Origin: Isoptericola halotolerans
GTDB lineage: Bacteria; Actinomycetota; Actinomycetes; Actinomycetales; Cellulomonadaceae
Assembly (NCBI RefSeq): GCF_013149785.1
Contig: NZ_JABEZU010000003.1
Location: 476,092-540,091, forward strand
Direction of reading: 5' to 3'
Length of the DNA stretch: 64,000 bases
The notes under the pieces are model-generated. The model was not told the origin of the DNA. It saw only the letters and a list, made by a program, of their open reading frames with translations, and ran no database searches. Within the stretch, counting starts at the first letter, position 1; each line of letters opens with the position of its first letter. The position numbers were made by a program, and so were the translations under genes. Below, piece by piece: positions 53,031 to 62,712 of this stretch.

Positions 53031-54713
53031 TCAGCGGCGCAGCAGCCGGCGCCCGACGGTCGCGAGGCGCGCGCGCACCGCCGTGTCGGTGAGTCCCGCC
53101 ACGACCACGACCACGACCATCGCGACCGCACCCGCGAGCAGGCCCAGGCCGACGTCGGTCGCGAAGGCGCCCACCTCGAACGGGGTCTCGACCGGTGTCC
53201 CGTGCGCTCCCGTCGCCACCGCCCGGTCCACGACGGGGACGGGCCACCGCCCGGCCACCGCGCCCGCCGCCCCTGCGACGACGGCGACGGCGACGGTCCG
53301 AAGAACACCCGACAGCGCCGCAGCACCGACCGCGCGACGGACGGCCAGCAGCAGCGCCCCTCCTGCGACGGTCATCCCCACGGTCGTCGCACCACCGAGC
53401 CACGCCAGGACCTGCGTCTGCGTCGAACCGCTCGCCGGGACATGGTCGGCGAAGACGGGGATGGCGAGCATCACCCCGACGATGACCACCAGCCACCCGC
53501 CGGCGGTCGCGACGACGGCAGCCCTCGCCGCACCGACCGCGTACAGCAACCGTGAGAGCTGCAGGATCAGCGCGTACCCGAGCAGGCCGGGAGCCATCCA
53601 GGTCAGAGCGGCCGCCAGGCCGTCGGCGTCACCGTTCGCCACGCCGTCGAACACGTTCTGCACGAGCGGCGCCGCGGCCACCAGCGCGGCCGCTCCTGCC
53701 GCCGAGACCACCACCAGGACCCGGGTCGTGGACGACACCAGCCGCGCCAGGTCGTCGCGGCGACCCTGCGCGGCCAGCTCGGCGAACCGGGGGAAGGCGC
53801 TCGTCGCGATGGGGAACGCCAGCACCGCGTAGGGCAGGAAGTAGACGTTCTGGGCGTACAGGAAGATCGTCCACGTGCTGTCACCGCCCGCCTCGTTGCC
53901 GGCCTTCATCGTGGCGAGCAGGGCGAGCTGCTGGGCGACCAGCGCTCCGAGCCCCGCGGAGGCGAGCCGCGCCGCCCGACGCCCCTCGCCGGCGGGGAAC
54001 CTCAAGGTGGGGCGCAGACGCAGCCCGGTCCGCAGCACGGGCACCACGAGCGGCAGCGCGAGGAACGCCACGCCTGCGGTCATCCCCCAGGCCAGCCAGC
54101 CCAGCGCTTGCGAGCTGAGCTCGGCCACGTCCTGCTGGTTGCCCTCGGCCAACGCACCGAAACGTGCGTAGACCCCGATGACCACGAGGCTCGAGACCAG
54201 CGGCGAGAAGGCCGGCCAGAAGAACCGGTTGTGCGCCTGGAGCATCCCGCCGAGGACCACGGCGACGCCGTACAACGGCACCTGCACCGCGAAGACACGC
54301 AGGAAGTCCGCGGCGACGGCGACGTTCACCGGGTCGTTGAGCCCGGTCAGACGGACGAGCGGGTCGGCGAGCAGCGCCACCAGTCCGCCCAGGGGCACCA
54401 GCACCACGAGAGTCCAGCCGAGCAGCGCGGAAGCGGTCCGGGACGCGTTGACGCGGTCCCCCCGCACGAGGAACCCTGACAGCAGGGGCACGACCGACCC
54501 GGCGAGCGCTCCGCCGGCAGCCACCTCGAACAGGACGTTCGGCAGGAAGTTCGCGGCATTGAGGGGACCGTCCACTCCCCCCGTCCCGACGTAGTGCGCC
54601 TGGGCGAGCCACCGACCGAACCCGACGACCCTGCTCGCCAGCGTCACGACGGTGATGAGCACCGCCGCGCCGGCGATCGTGGTGACGGCCCGCCGGCCGC
54701 CGGGCCGGCTCAC
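53031..54713 (-). CDS. murJ: lipid II flippase MurJ
   Basis: A 560-residue MATE-like membrane protein with about 14 helices. [40 protein letters not shown] is the N-terminal MurJ region (residues about 25-64, quoted in pieces: [28 protein letters not shown]), with conserved Arg and Asn lining the cavity. It exports lipid-linked peptidoglycan precursor. Unlike the mycobacterial homologue, it has no pseudokinase extension. GTG at 54713 overlaps the upstream gene by 4 bp. Confidence 0.93.
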   Translation of the reverse strand: MSRPGGRRAVTTIAGAAVLITVVTLASRVVGFGRWLAQAHYVGTGGVDGPLNAANFLPNVLFEVAAGGALAGSVVPLLSGFLVRGDRVNASRTASALLGWTLVVLVPLGGLVALLADPLVRLTGLNDPVNVAVAADFLRVFAVQVPLYGVAVVLGGMLQAHNRFFWPAFSPLVSSLVVIGVYARFGALAEGNQQDVAELSSQALGWLAWGMTAGVAFLALPLVVPVLRTGLRLRPTLRFPAGEGRRAARLASAGLGALVAQQLALLATMKAGNEAGGDSTWTIFLYAQNVYFLPYAVLAFPIATSAFPRFAELAAQGRRDDLARLVSSTTRVLVVVSAAGAAALVAAAPLVQNVFDGVANGDADGLAAALTWMAPGLLGYALILQLSRLLYAVGAARAAVVATAGGWLVVIVGVMLAIPVFADHVPASGSTQTQVLAWLGGATTVGMTVAGGALLLAVRRAVGAAALSGVLRTVAVAVVAGAAGAVAGRWPVPVVDRAVATGAHGTPVETPFEVGAFATDVGLGLLAGAVAMVVVVVVAGLTDTAVRARLATVGRRLLRR

Positions 54714-55609
54714 CCCGCGGGATCCTCGCCAGGAGCGAGGGCGGCGCCGCCCTCCTCGACCTCGGCGGCCGCCGGGACGGGACGACGGCCTACCTGGTCC
54801 AGCGTGCGCAGCCACGGCGTCCGGTCGATCACCGCCGAGAAGCTGACCCGCTCGGACGCCAACGTCAGCCCCACGACCGCGGCCAGGGCCACGACGCGCA
54901 CGGTGCGTGGGGCACCGAGCGCCCAGCAGGTCCCGACATAGGCGCCCAGGGCGTTCGCCCCACCGTCGCCGAGCATGTCCCGCTCCGCGAGGTCCTCGGG
55001 AGCGGCAGCAGCTGCCGCGCCGAGCAACGCTCCTGTCGCGCCACCACCGTGGGCCGCCGCGACGGGTGCCGCGAGCAAGGCCGAAGCCTTGAGCGCCCGC
55101 CCGGGCCTCAAGTCCAGCAGATTGACGAGGTTCGCTGCCCCGGCGATCAAGGCACCGTTCACCGCGACGTCGAGCGCTCGGCCGGCCCCGCCACCGTGCC
55201 GTGGCGTGCCCACGGCAGCAGCGGCCAGCGACGACGCACCGATGCCCACCACCTTCAGCCCGCCGGTGGTGAGCCGGCCACGGGCGAGCGCCCCCAGATG
55301 TCCGCGCAGGCCCTTCGTGCGCGTGGACGTGTCCTCCGCCAGATCGTCGAGCACCCCCAGCGCCCCCGCCCCGGCACACGCCAGCGCGACGGCGGTCCGG
55401 ACCCGAGGGGGGCCTCCCGAGACCGCAGCCCCCGCGACCAGTCCGGCGGCCACCGCGGGCCCCTCCAGCATCGAGACAGGCTCACCGCCATGGTTGGTCC
55501 GCGTCCATCTCTCCGCGCCACCCGGCGGGCCTGCCTGCAGGACGCGCCGCGCAGCCGCCGTCACCGCTGCGGCGACCACCCCGGCAGCGGCGAACCGCCC
55601 GACGCCCAT
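54710..55609 (-). CDS. MraY/WecA-like (GT4 phosphotransferase) membrane protein
   Basis: A 299-residue hydrophobic protein resembling polyprenyl-phosphate sugar-1-phosphate transferases: TNHGGEPVSMLEGP (38-51), the Mg-site-like GVLDDLAEDTS (about 85-95), ANLVNLLDLRPGRALK and the DMLGDGGANALGA loop all align with MraY/WecA motifs. It is shorter than typical members (about 350) and some helices are Ala-rich and weak, so activity is uncertain. Chained by overlap to steB (1 bp) and murJ (4 bp), tying it to envelope precursor traffic. Confidence 0.82.
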   Translation of the reverse strand: MGVGRFAAAGVVAAAVTAAARRVLQAGPPGGAERWTRTNHGGEPVSMLEGPAVAAGLVAGAAVSGGPPRVRTAVALACAGAGALGVLDDLAEDTSTRTKGLRGHLGALARGRLTTGGLKVVGIGASSLAAAAVGTPRHGGGAGRALDVAVNGALIAGAANLVNLLDLRPGRALKASALLAAPVAAAHGGGATGALLGAAAAAAPEDLAERDMLGDGGANALGAYVGTCWALGAPRTVRVVALAAVVGLTLASERVSFSAVIDRTPWLRTLDQVGRRPVPAAAEVEEGGAALAPGEDPAG

Positions 55610-56640
55610 CAGGCGTCCCCGTCGTCGTCGACGCCGGCCTCGTCCTCGCTGTCACCGGCCCCGCTGTCACCGGCCTCGTCCTCGTCGTCAGGCAGCTCGA
55701 CGACCGGCGGCACCACGACCGCGTCCGGCTCGAACCCGAAGTGCCCCCCTTCGTCGGCGAGCTGTGCCGCCGCCGCCAGCGGGACGTTCAGGCGCATCAC
55801 GGCACGCTCGGTCCCGCTGATCGTCGTCACGAGCGCCGCGAGGTCCTCGTCGGCACGGACGTCGGCGACGATGCCTCCGTCCCCGGTCGTCGGTCCCGCC
55901 ACCACGACGTCGTGCGCGCTCTCCTGCAGCCCCGCGACCAGGGCGACGACGTCGACGTCCTCGCCCTGCTCGCTCGCACCCGTCGTCGCGGCCTCCGTGA
56001 CCGGTGCGCCACCGAGCAGGAGCACCACGTCAGCGGGCCCCGAGGGCTCGAACCGCGACTCGACGAGACCCACGCGCGACAAGAGCTCGTACAGCTCCAC
56101 CGAGCGGTCGCTCCGCACCGAGTCGCCCTGCGCACCGGTCTCGGTCAACGCCAGGCCCAGGGCCGCACCGAGCACACCCGCGGTGGTCGTCTCCTCGTCG
56201 ATCATGTCCTCGAGCTGCTCACGCTGCCCGTCGGCCACCGTGCCCCGCAGCACCGCGTCGTCCACCGAGGTCCACGACTCCGTCAACGACGCCTGGGCCA
56301 CGATGCGGGCACCTGCGGCCTCCAGCTGGTTGACGATGTCGGCCTCGACAGCGTCCGTCACCTCCTCGGCGTCGACGACGGCGACGGTGACGCCGTCGAG
56401 CGAGCCGTCGACCAGCTCCGCCCCCGCGGCGAGCGCGTAGGCGTTCTGGTCCGACAGCTCGGACTCGGTCTCGAGGAGGCTCTCGCGCAGCTCCGTGCGC
56501 TCCGCCCGCAACGCCTCCACCTGGTCGGTGAGCTGGTCACCGATCGCGTTCTGCAACGGACCTGCTCCGAGGATGATGCCGACCGCGAGCGCGAGGAACA
56601 CAGAGATCAGCGAGACGAGGTGGTAGCGGAAGTCGATCAC
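55609..56640 (-). CDS. steB: SteB/MctB-family membrane protein (copper transporter-like)
   Basis: A 343-residue protein. The family opening DFRYHLVSLISVFLALAVGI is one membrane helix (about 3-25), followed by a coiled coil (30-65), an outward alpha/beta domain and an acidic tail. In mycobacteria the homologue is the outer channel-like MctB; in Corynebacterium SteB acts with SteA at the division site (from memory). The gene follows steA by 42 bp, supporting the SteAB reading. GTG start at 56640. Confidence 0.88.
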   Translation of the reverse strand: MIDFRYHLVSLISVFLALAVGIILGAGPLQNAIGDQLTDQVEALRAERTELRESLLETESELSDQNAYALAAGAELVDGSLDGVTVAVVDAEEVTDAVEADIVNQLEAAGARIVAQASLTESWTSVDDAVLRGTVADGQREQLEDMIDEETTTAGVLGAALGLALTETGAQGDSVRSDRSVELYELLSRVGLVESRFEPSGPADVVLLLGGAPVTEAATTGASEQGEDVDVVALVAGLQESAHDVVVAGPTTGDGGIVADVRADEDLAALVTTISGTERAVMRLNVPLAAAAQLADEGGHFGFEPDAVVVPPVVELPDDEDEAGDSGAGDSEDEAGVDDDGDA

Positions 56641-56682
56641 GGCGTGCGGGTGCTCCTTGGTTCAGTGGTGGTCGCTGAGGTG

Positions 56683-57876
56683 TCAGCCGCCGAAGAGGCT
56701 ACCGACCCACGAGACGATGTCGTCGAGCTGCGCACCCACCAGACCGAAAGCGGTCTGACCGGCCGCCGTCGACCACAACGCCGCGACGACGGCGGCCACG
56801 CCTGCCAGCGACAGCAGCGTCAGCTGCAGGTTCGAGATGCGGGTGCGGTACAGCCGCGAGACGCCCTTGGCGTCGACGAGCTTGCCGCCGACCCGCAGCC
56901 TGGTGAGGAAGGTGCTCGCCATGCCGGCCCGCCCCTTGTCGAGGAACTCGACGAGCGTGGCGTGCGTCCCGACCGCGACGATCAGCTCGGCGTCCTTGTC
57001 GTCGGCGAGCAACATGGCGATGTCCTCGCTGGTGCCTGTCGCCGGGAAGACCACCGGGTCGACGCCGAGCGCCCGCACCCGCTCGAGACCCGGGGCGTCC
57101 CCCGTGCGATAGGCGTGGACCACGATCTCCGCGCCACAGCTCAGCGCCTTGTCCGAGACCGAGTCCATGTCGCCGACGATCATGTCGGGACGCCACCCGG
57201 CGTCGAGGATCGCATCGGCACCGCCGTCGACGCCCACCAGCACCGGGCGGTTCTCCTGGATGTAGGACCGAAGCATCGCCAGGTCCTCTCGATAGTGATA
57301 GCCACGCACCACGATCAGGACGTGCCGTCCTGCGAACCGGGTGCGCACGTCCGGGACACCGACGCCGTCGAGCAGCAGGTCCCGCTCGCGCCGGAGGTAC
57401 GTCATGGTGTTCTCGGCGAACCGCTCGATCTCGTCGGACAACCCGTCGCGAGCCTCTGCAAGCGCTGTCTCCACCGTCTCGGGCGTCTGCCGCGCGCCGG
57501 TCGCCCACGGCTTGCCCTCGACCAGCACCGTCGCGTCGTCGATCGTGACCCTGGCCCCCTCGGGCAGATCCATCACCGTAGCTCCGAGGCCGTCGACCAG
57601 CACGATGCCCGCCTCGAGCAGGATCCCCGGACCTGCGTTCGGGTAGCGGCCGGTGGTCGACGCCGCGGCGTTCAGCACCGCGGAGGGCCGTGCGGCCACC
57701 AGCGCCTCGGCGGCGACACGGTCGATGTCGGCATGGTCGATGACGGCGACGTCCCCGGCGGACAGCCGCTTGGTCAGGTCCTTCGTCCGCGCGCCGACAC
57801 GCGCCGGACCGCAGTACTCGGACGCGTCGTCGTTGGTGTCAGGGGCACGCTCGGCCCGGCGCAGGGTCAGTCTCAT
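56683..57876 (-). CDS. steA: cytokinetic ring protein SteA
   Basis: A 397-residue protein. The central domain resembles thiamine pyrophosphokinase (VLVGVDGGADAILDAGWRP, then IVGDMDSVSD), and the C-terminus has one membrane helix (LSLAGVAAVVAALWS, about 355-372). The N-terminal part includes DVAVIDHADID and YPNAGP stretches typical of SteA. In Corynebacterium it localises to the septum with SteB. ATG at 57876, 5 bp after the recN stop. Confidence 0.92.
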   Translation of the reverse strand: MRLTLRRAERAPDTNDDASEYCGPARVGARTKDLTKRLSAGDVAVIDHADIDRVAAEALVAARPSAVLNAAASTTGRYPNAGPGILLEAGIVLVDGLGATVMDLPEGARVTIDDATVLVEGKPWATGARQTPETVETALAEARDGLSDEIERFAENTMTYLRRERDLLLDGVGVPDVRTRFAGRHVLIVVRGYHYREDLAMLRSYIQENRPVLVGVDGGADAILDAGWRPDMIVGDMDSVSDKALSCGAEIVVHAYRTGDAPGLERVRALGVDPVVFPATGTSEDIAMLLADDKDAELIVAVGTHATLVEFLDKGRAGMASTFLTRLRVGGKLVDAKGVSRLYRTRISNLQLTLLSLAGVAAVVAALWSTAAGQTAFGLVGAQLDDIVSWVGSLFGG

Positions 57877-57881
57877 CGGCC

Positions 57882-59597
57882 CTATCGTCCCACGGCCGAG
57901 GACTCGAGAAGCTCGAGCGCGTGCTGACGTGCGGTCTCGGACTCGTCCTGCCCGGACAGCATGCGGGCGAGCTCCCGGACCCGCTCGTCATCGTCGACGG
58001 CGCGGACGCCCGTGACGGTGGCGTCGCCGTCCACGGCGGACTTCGTCACCACCAGGTGGGTGTCACCGAACGCGGCCACCTGTGCGAGATGCGTCACGAC
58101 GACCACCTGGGTGCTGCGCGCCAACGAGGCGAGCCGGCGACCGACCTCGACGGCGGCCCGCCCGCCGACCCCGGCGTCGACCTCGTCGAAGACGAAGGTG
58201 GGGAGGACCGAGCCGGCCTCGTCGTCGGAAGCCGTGGCGAGCGCCACCTCGACCGCCAGCATCACCCGCGAGAGCTCACCGCCCGAGGCTCCCTTGCCGA
58301 GAGGTCGGGCCGGCGCGCCAGGATGCGGCACGAGCAGGAACGCCACGTGGTCGGCACCGGCCGGGCCGGGGTCGGAGTCGGTCACCTCGATCTCCAGTCG
58401 TGCCCCGCGCATCGCCAGGCCCGACAGCTCGGCGGTGACCGCTTCGGAAAGCCGGACGGCGGCGGACCGGCGTCCGGCGGTGAGCCGGGCGGCGAGGCTC
58501 GCGACCTGCTCGTCGAGCTCCGCGACACGAGCGCGCATCGCCTCGACCCTGTCACCGCCGTCGTCCAGGTCGAGCAGCCGGAGCCCGGCGTCGGAGGCCC
58601 ACTGCAGCGCCTCGTCGACCGTGCTGCCGTAGCTCCGGGTCAACGCCCCGAGCTCGGCGAGTCGGGTGTGCGCCGCCTCCAGCGCGGCAGGGTCGGCCTG
58701 GAGATCGGCGACATACCCCGACAGCTCCGTGGCGACGTCGCCGAGCAGGTAGCCCGCCTCCGCCAGGCGCTTCGCCTGCTCGCCGAGCGCCGGGTCGTCG
58801 GCGGCGGCCCCCTCGAGCGAACGCCGGGCCTGCTCCACCGCGTGCACCGCGGACCCTTCGGTCTCCATGTCCTCGCCGGCGACGGCGTCGTGCGCGATCT
58901 GAGCGGCCTGGCGCAGCTGCTCGGCGTTGCCCAGCCGCGCCACGAGCGCGCCGAGCTCGACGTCCTCGCCGGGCTGAGGGTCGACCCGTTCCACCTCGGC
59001 GAGCCCGAGCCGGAGGAGCTCGGCCTCCCGAGCCCGCTCGGCCGCCCGAGCGGTCAGGTCGTCGATCTCGGACTGCAGTCCCGCTCGCTCGGCCCATGCC
59101 GCGCGATGGTCGGCGAGCAGACCTGCGTGGGCGGCACCAGCGAACCGGTCCAAGGCTGTGCGCTGCTTGCCCGGTGTGCGCAGGCGCAGCTGCTCCGACT
59201 GGCCGTGGACGGTGACGAGGTCGGCCGCGATCTCGGCGAGGACACCCTGCGGGACACCACGGCCGCCGAGATGGGCGCGGGACCGACCTTGCGCGACGGT
59301 CCGCAGCACGACCACGGTGCCGTCGTCGTCGACCGCGCCCCCGGCGTCGTCGACCCGGTGCGCGGCCTGTGGGTGGCGGGTGAGGTCCCACCGGCCCTCC
59401 ACCACGGCGCGCTCCGCACCTGGTCGGACGGCCCCGGGGTCAGCCTTGCCGCCCATCAGCAGGCCGAGACCGGTCAGCACCATGGTCTTGCCGGCACCGG
59501 TCTCTCCGGTGATGACCGTCAGTCCCGAGGCCAGCGGCACCCGTGCGGTCCGGATGACTCCGAGATCCTCGATCGCGATCTCCTCGAGCACCCTCAT
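57882..59597 (-). CDS. recN: DNA repair protein RecN
   Basis: A 571-residue SMC-like ATPase. Walker A GETGAGKTMVLTGL (34-47), a central coiled coil (about 180-400), signature KGASGGELSRVMLA and Walker B FVFDEVDAGVGG. It acts at double-strand breaks. ATG at 59597 overlaps the nadK stop by 4 bp. I saw no LexA box in front of it, as expected for an internal operon gene. Confidence 0.95.
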   Translation of the reverse strand: MRVLEEIAIEDLGVIRTARVPLASGLTVITGETGAGKTMVLTGLGLLMGGKADPGAVRPGAERAVVEGRWDLTRHPQAAHRVDDAGGAVDDDGTVVVLRTVAQGRSRAHLGGRGVPQGVLAEIAADLVTVHGQSEQLRLRTPGKQRTALDRFAGAAHAGLLADHRAAWAERAGLQSEIDDLTARAAERAREAELLRLGLAEVERVDPQPGEDVELGALVARLGNAEQLRQAAQIAHDAVAGEDMETEGSAVHAVEQARRSLEGAAADDPALGEQAKRLAEAGYLLGDVATELSGYVADLQADPAALEAAHTRLAELGALTRSYGSTVDEALQWASDAGLRLLDLDDGGDRVEAMRARVAELDEQVASLAARLTAGRRSAAVRLSEAVTAELSGLAMRGARLEIEVTDSDPGPAGADHVAFLLVPHPGAPARPLGKGASGGELSRVMLAVEVALATASDDEAGSVLPTFVFDEVDAGVGGRAAVEVGRRLASLARSTQVVVVTHLAQVAAFGDTHLVVTKSAVDGDATVTGVRAVDDDERVRELARMLSGQDESETARQHALELLESSAVGR

Positions 59598-60541
59598 CCC
59601 TCCTTGTCGTGCTCGTCCGCGGCCGACCGGGCCGCACGGCGGGCTGCTGCGTCGTCCGCCGCCTCGCGCCACCCGATGACGGGCAGGTTGAACTTCGAGA
59701 CGAGCCGGTCGCTGAAGGGGGCGTGCACCAGCCGTGCGAACCGCAACGGGTCCGTGCCACGGCGCACCTGGACCCGTGACCCCACCGGGAGATCGATGCT
59801 GCGACGCCCGTCGCACGTCAGCACGCCCGGCAGCGGGCTCCTGTCGAGCACGTCGATCGTGTACTCCGACCGTGGCCCGATGACGAGCGGCCGCGAGAAC
59901 AGCGCGTGCGCGGACAACGGGACCAGCAGCACCGCGTCGACGTCCGGCCACAGGACGGGGCCTCCGGCGGAGAACGCGTGCGCCGTCGATCCTGTGGCCG
60001 TCGCGATCACCACGCCGTCGCACCCGAACGAGCTGACGGGACGGTCGTCGACGGCGACAGCCACCTCGATCATCCGGTCCCGCTGCGCCTTCTCCACCGT
60101 GGCCTCGTTCAACGCCCAGCCCGTGACCGGCTCGTCCTCCCCCGGACGGTGCACGACGACGTCGACGACGCTGCGCTCCTCCACCACGTACTCACGAGCC
60201 GCCACCCGCCGGACGGCGTCGTGCAGGTTCTCGCGCTCCGACTCGGCGAGGAAGCCCACGTGCCCCAGGTTGACGCCCAGCAGCGGCACGTCCGTGCCGT
60301 GGGTGAGTTCCGCCGCCCGCAGGATCGTGCCATCTCCACCGAGGACCATGACGATCTCGGACTCGCTCACGCCTTCCCTCGCCCGCGCGGCGGCCATCTC
60401 GTCACCGAAGGTCTCCGCGAGGTCGTCGTCGTGCAGAGCCACCTCGAAACCGGCTCTCTCCAGCTCGTCGACGGCCTCGGACATCGCCGCCACGGCCTGC
60501 GGACGTCCGCCGTGCGTGACGATCAGCACGCGACGGGTCAT
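59594..60541 (-). CDS. nadK: NAD kinase
   Basis: A 315-residue NAD(+) kinase. The GGDGT motif (69-73, VLGGDGTILRAAE), NLGHVGFLAE, NEATVEK and the glycine-rich ATATGSTAHAFSAGGP are all present. It makes NADP from NAD with ATP or polyphosphate. Starts with an ATGA overlap on tlyA. A basic/acidic C-terminal tail of about 20 residues is non-conserved. Confidence 0.96.
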   Translation of the reverse strand: MTRRVLIVTHGGRPQAVAAMSEAVDELERAGFEVALHDDDLAETFGDEMAAARAREGVSESEIVMVLGGDGTILRAAELTHGTDVPLLGVNLGHVGFLAESERENLHDAVRRVAAREYVVEERSVVDVVVHRPGEDEPVTGWALNEATVEKAQRDRMIEVAVAVDDRPVSSFGCDGVVIATATGSTAHAFSAGGPVLWPDVDAVLLVPLSAHALFSRPLVIGPRSEYTIDVLDRSPLPGVLTCDGRRSIDLPVGSRVQVRRGTDPLRFARLVHAPFSDRLVSKFNLPVIGWREAADDAAARRAARSAADEHDKEG

Positions 60542-61440
60542 GCGGCACCTCCGTAGATGTCCGTCGGGACCAACGCGACGGGCGGGAGCATAGCGTCCGG
60601 CCGCCAGGCCACGGCGGTCCGCGCCGCGATCTCGAGCGCCTCGGTCGCGTGCGCGGCGAGATCGGTCGACGCTGCGCCGCTGCTGCTCACCCAGCAGAAG
60701 TACTCCCGGTTGCCGCTCGGCCCGGGCAACGCGCTCGGTACGACGGCGTGCACCGAGAGCCCGGCGGCCATCGCGGCCCGTCCGACGCCCACCACCGACT
60801 CGACGTGCAGTGCGAGGTCTCGGACCACGCCGCCACTGCCGAGACGGTCTCGCCCGACCTCGAACTGCGGTTTGACGAGCAGCAGCGCCTGCGAACCATC
60901 GGACATCACGCCCGAGAGCGCCGGCAGCACCAGCCGCAGGGAGATGAACGACAGGTCCCCGACCACCACGTCGGGTGCCGCGTCCAGGTCGTCGAGCGTC
61001 AGGTGCCGCACGTTGCAGCCTTCTCGCACCGTCACCCGGGGGTCCGCCCGCAGCGCGGGGACCATCTGGTCGTGGCCGACGTCGACCGCGGTGACATGTG
61101 CGGCGCCGCGCCGCAGCAGCACGTCCGTGAACCCGCCGGTCGAAGCACCGAGGTCGAGGCAGACCGCGCCGGGCACGCGATCGCTCACCACTCGTCCGTA
61201 CGGGTCGCCGGCCAGCCCGTCGAGCGCCCCGGCCAGCTTCTCACCGGCGCGCGACGCGTAACCGGGTTCGTCGGGGTCGGCCTCGACGGTGACGTCTTGC
61301 CCGGGAGAGACCGGCGACGACGGCTTGCGCACCGCCGCGCCGTCCACGCGGACGCGGCCGGCCGCCACGAGAGCCGAGGCATGCTTGCGCGACCGGGCCA
61401 AGCCGCGCCGCACGAGCTCGGCGTCGGCACGCTGGGCCAT
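60538..61440 (-). CDS. tlyA: TlyA-family 16S/23S rRNA 2'-O-methyltransferase
   Basis: A 300-residue protein. The N-terminal S4 RNA-binding domain (1-62; ARSRKHASALVAAGRVRVDG) is followed by an FtsJ-like methyltransferase (CLDLGASTGGFTDVLLRRGA, the SAM site; KPQFEVGR later). Known homologues methylate ribosomal cytidines and confer capreomycin sensitivity. ATG at 61440 shares one base with the stop of a small upstream gene. Confidence 0.94.
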   Translation of the reverse strand: MAQRADAELVRRGLARSRKHASALVAAGRVRVDGAAVRKPSSPVSPGQDVTVEADPDEPGYASRAGEKLAGALDGLAGDPYGRVVSDRVPGAVCLDLGASTGGFTDVLLRRGAAHVTAVDVGHDQMVPALRADPRVTVREGCNVRHLTLDDLDAAPDVVVGDLSFISLRLVLPALSGVMSDGSQALLLVKPQFEVGRDRLGSGGVVRDLALHVESVVGVGRAAMAAGLSVHAVVPSALPGPSGNREYFCWVSSSGAASTDLAAHATEALEIAARTAVAWRPDAMLPPVALVPTDIYGGAA

Positions 61441-61607
61441 CAGTCACCCGCCCCGTCGTCCGTCGCCCTGCTGTCGAGCTGCGCACTGAGCCCGTCGTAC
61501 ACAGCCTGGAACCGGGCGACGTGCTCGTCGGTCGGCAGATCGTCGAGACCGACGAGCGGCGCCAGCACGGAGTCAGAGGCGCGCTGCTCCTGCGCGTCGT
61601 GCGGCAT
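61440..61607 (-). CDS. small conserved-type protein, 55 aa
   Basis: A 55-residue acidic protein: LVGLDDLPTDEHVARFQAVY forms the core helix, flanked by disordered ends. No function known. A strong GAGGAGG site precedes the ATG at 61607 and a -10 TAGCGT lies at 61640-61645, so this is probably the first gene of the tlyA-nadK-recN-steA operon. Small proteins occupy this slot between the HAD gene and tlyA in other actinobacteria. Confidence 0.72.
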   Translation of the reverse strand: MPHDAQEQRASDSVLAPLVGLDDLPTDEHVARFQAVYDGLSAQLDSRATDDGAGD

Positions 61608-61656
61608 GTCCCCTCCTCGCTGGTCGTCGGTCCGTGACCACGCTACCTGGTGGGTG

Positions 61657-61698
61657 CGACGGCCCCGCCGAGGCAGGGCCGTCGACCGGTCGGTCGAC
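61657..61698 (-). terminator. double hairpin after HAD phosphatase gene
   Basis: Directly after the HAD stop (minus strand) a palindrome GTCGACCG-gt-CGGTCGAC (61681-61698) is followed by a 9-bp stem, 61657-61665 with 61676-61684. The two share 4 bp, so they are alternative folds. It probably separates the TPR-HAD transcript from the tlyA operon. Confidence 0.55.
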
Positions 61699-61701
61699 GT
61701 C

Positions 61702-62712
61702 TCAGGCCCCCAGGTCCGGTACCCCGGAGGGGTGGAGCGCAGCACCGGCGTCGGCCGCCGCCCAGGCCGCGGCGCACGCAGCCCGCACGCCGTCGATGCC
61801 GGACAGCTCCGAGCCGTCGAGCTCGAGCGTGCCGTCGACCACACGGGCGGCCCGCTCACCGCACCGCCACCAGCCGCCCTCGGAGAACGGTCGGGGGTGC
61901 GGCCCGAGCAACGCCCTCAGGTCGGCACCGATGTAGTGCGGACGCAGGCCCGGCTCAGCGAGGACGGCGTCCCGCGCGCTGGAGACCCCGGTCAGGACGT
62001 GCAGCCCCGGGTAGCCCCCGGCGCGCGCACCGGCGAGATCGGTGTCCAGGCGATCACCGATCACGAGCGGGCGCTGCGCGGCACGCCGCGCCACCGCCAT
62101 GTCGTACATCGCCGGCGACGGCTTGCCGGCGCTCGCCGGCTGGACGCCGGTCGCCGCGACGACAGCACCGACCAACGCTCCGTTGCCCGGGGCGAAACCG
62201 CGGGCCGTCGGCAAGGACATGTCGCGGTTGCTGGCCACGAACCATGCGCCGCCGGCGACCGCGTAGGCGGCCTCGGCGAGGTCGCTCCAGCCGAGCTCGG
62301 GCGCGAACCCCTGCGCGACGGCCTCGGGGGCGTCGTCGGCCGAGGACACCACCTCGAAGCCGGCCTCCCGCACCGCCGTGACCAGGCCACGGCCACCGAT
62401 CACCAAGACTCTCGCACCGGACGCGAGGCGAGTGGTGAGGACCTGCGCACACGCCTGTGCGGCCGTCATCACCTCGTCAGGTTCGGTGGGGATGGACAGG
62501 CTGCTGAGCTGGCTCGCGACGTCCTCGGGCTCACGCGACGCGTTGTTGGTCACGAACATCAGGCGCAACCCGCGGCGCCGCGCCTCGTCGAGGGACTCGG
62601 CTGCGTGAGCGATCGGCAGGTGTCCCTGGTAGGCAACACCGTCCAGGTCCACGAGCGCGAGATCGTGCGCGTCCGCCAGCGGGATCTCGCTGCCGAGAAG
62701 GCCTGCGGTCAC
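61702..62712 (-). CDS. HAD-superfamily IIA hydrolase (phosphatase)
   Basis: A 336-residue HAD phosphatase of the NagD/phosphoglycolate type. Motif I is LVDLDGVAYQG (Asp21, Asp23; acid, not Thr, after the pair), motif II VTNNAS, the large IIA cap (about 90-195), Lys in GKPSPAMY and motif IV VIGDRLDTDLAGA. A C-terminal extension (about 275-336) is uncharacterised. It overlaps the TPR gene by 4 bp with a GTG start. Homologous to the mycobacterial protein near tlyA (Rv1692 position). Confidence 0.9.
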   Translation of the reverse strand: MTAGLLGSEIPLADAHDLALVDLDGVAYQGHLPIAHAAESLDEARRRGLRLMFVTNNASREPEDVASQLSSLSIPTEPDEVMTAAQACAQVLTTRLASGARVLVIGGRGLVTAVREAGFEVVSSADDAPEAVAQGFAPELGWSDLAEAAYAVAGGAWFVASNRDMSLPTARGFAPGNGALVGAVVAATGVQPASAGKPSPAMYDMAVARRAAQRPLVIGDRLDTDLAGARAGGYPGLHVLTGVSSARDAVLAEPGLRPHYIGADLRALLGPHPRPFSEGGWWRCGERAARVVDGTLELDGSELSGIDGVRAACAAAWAAADAGAALHPSGVPDLGA

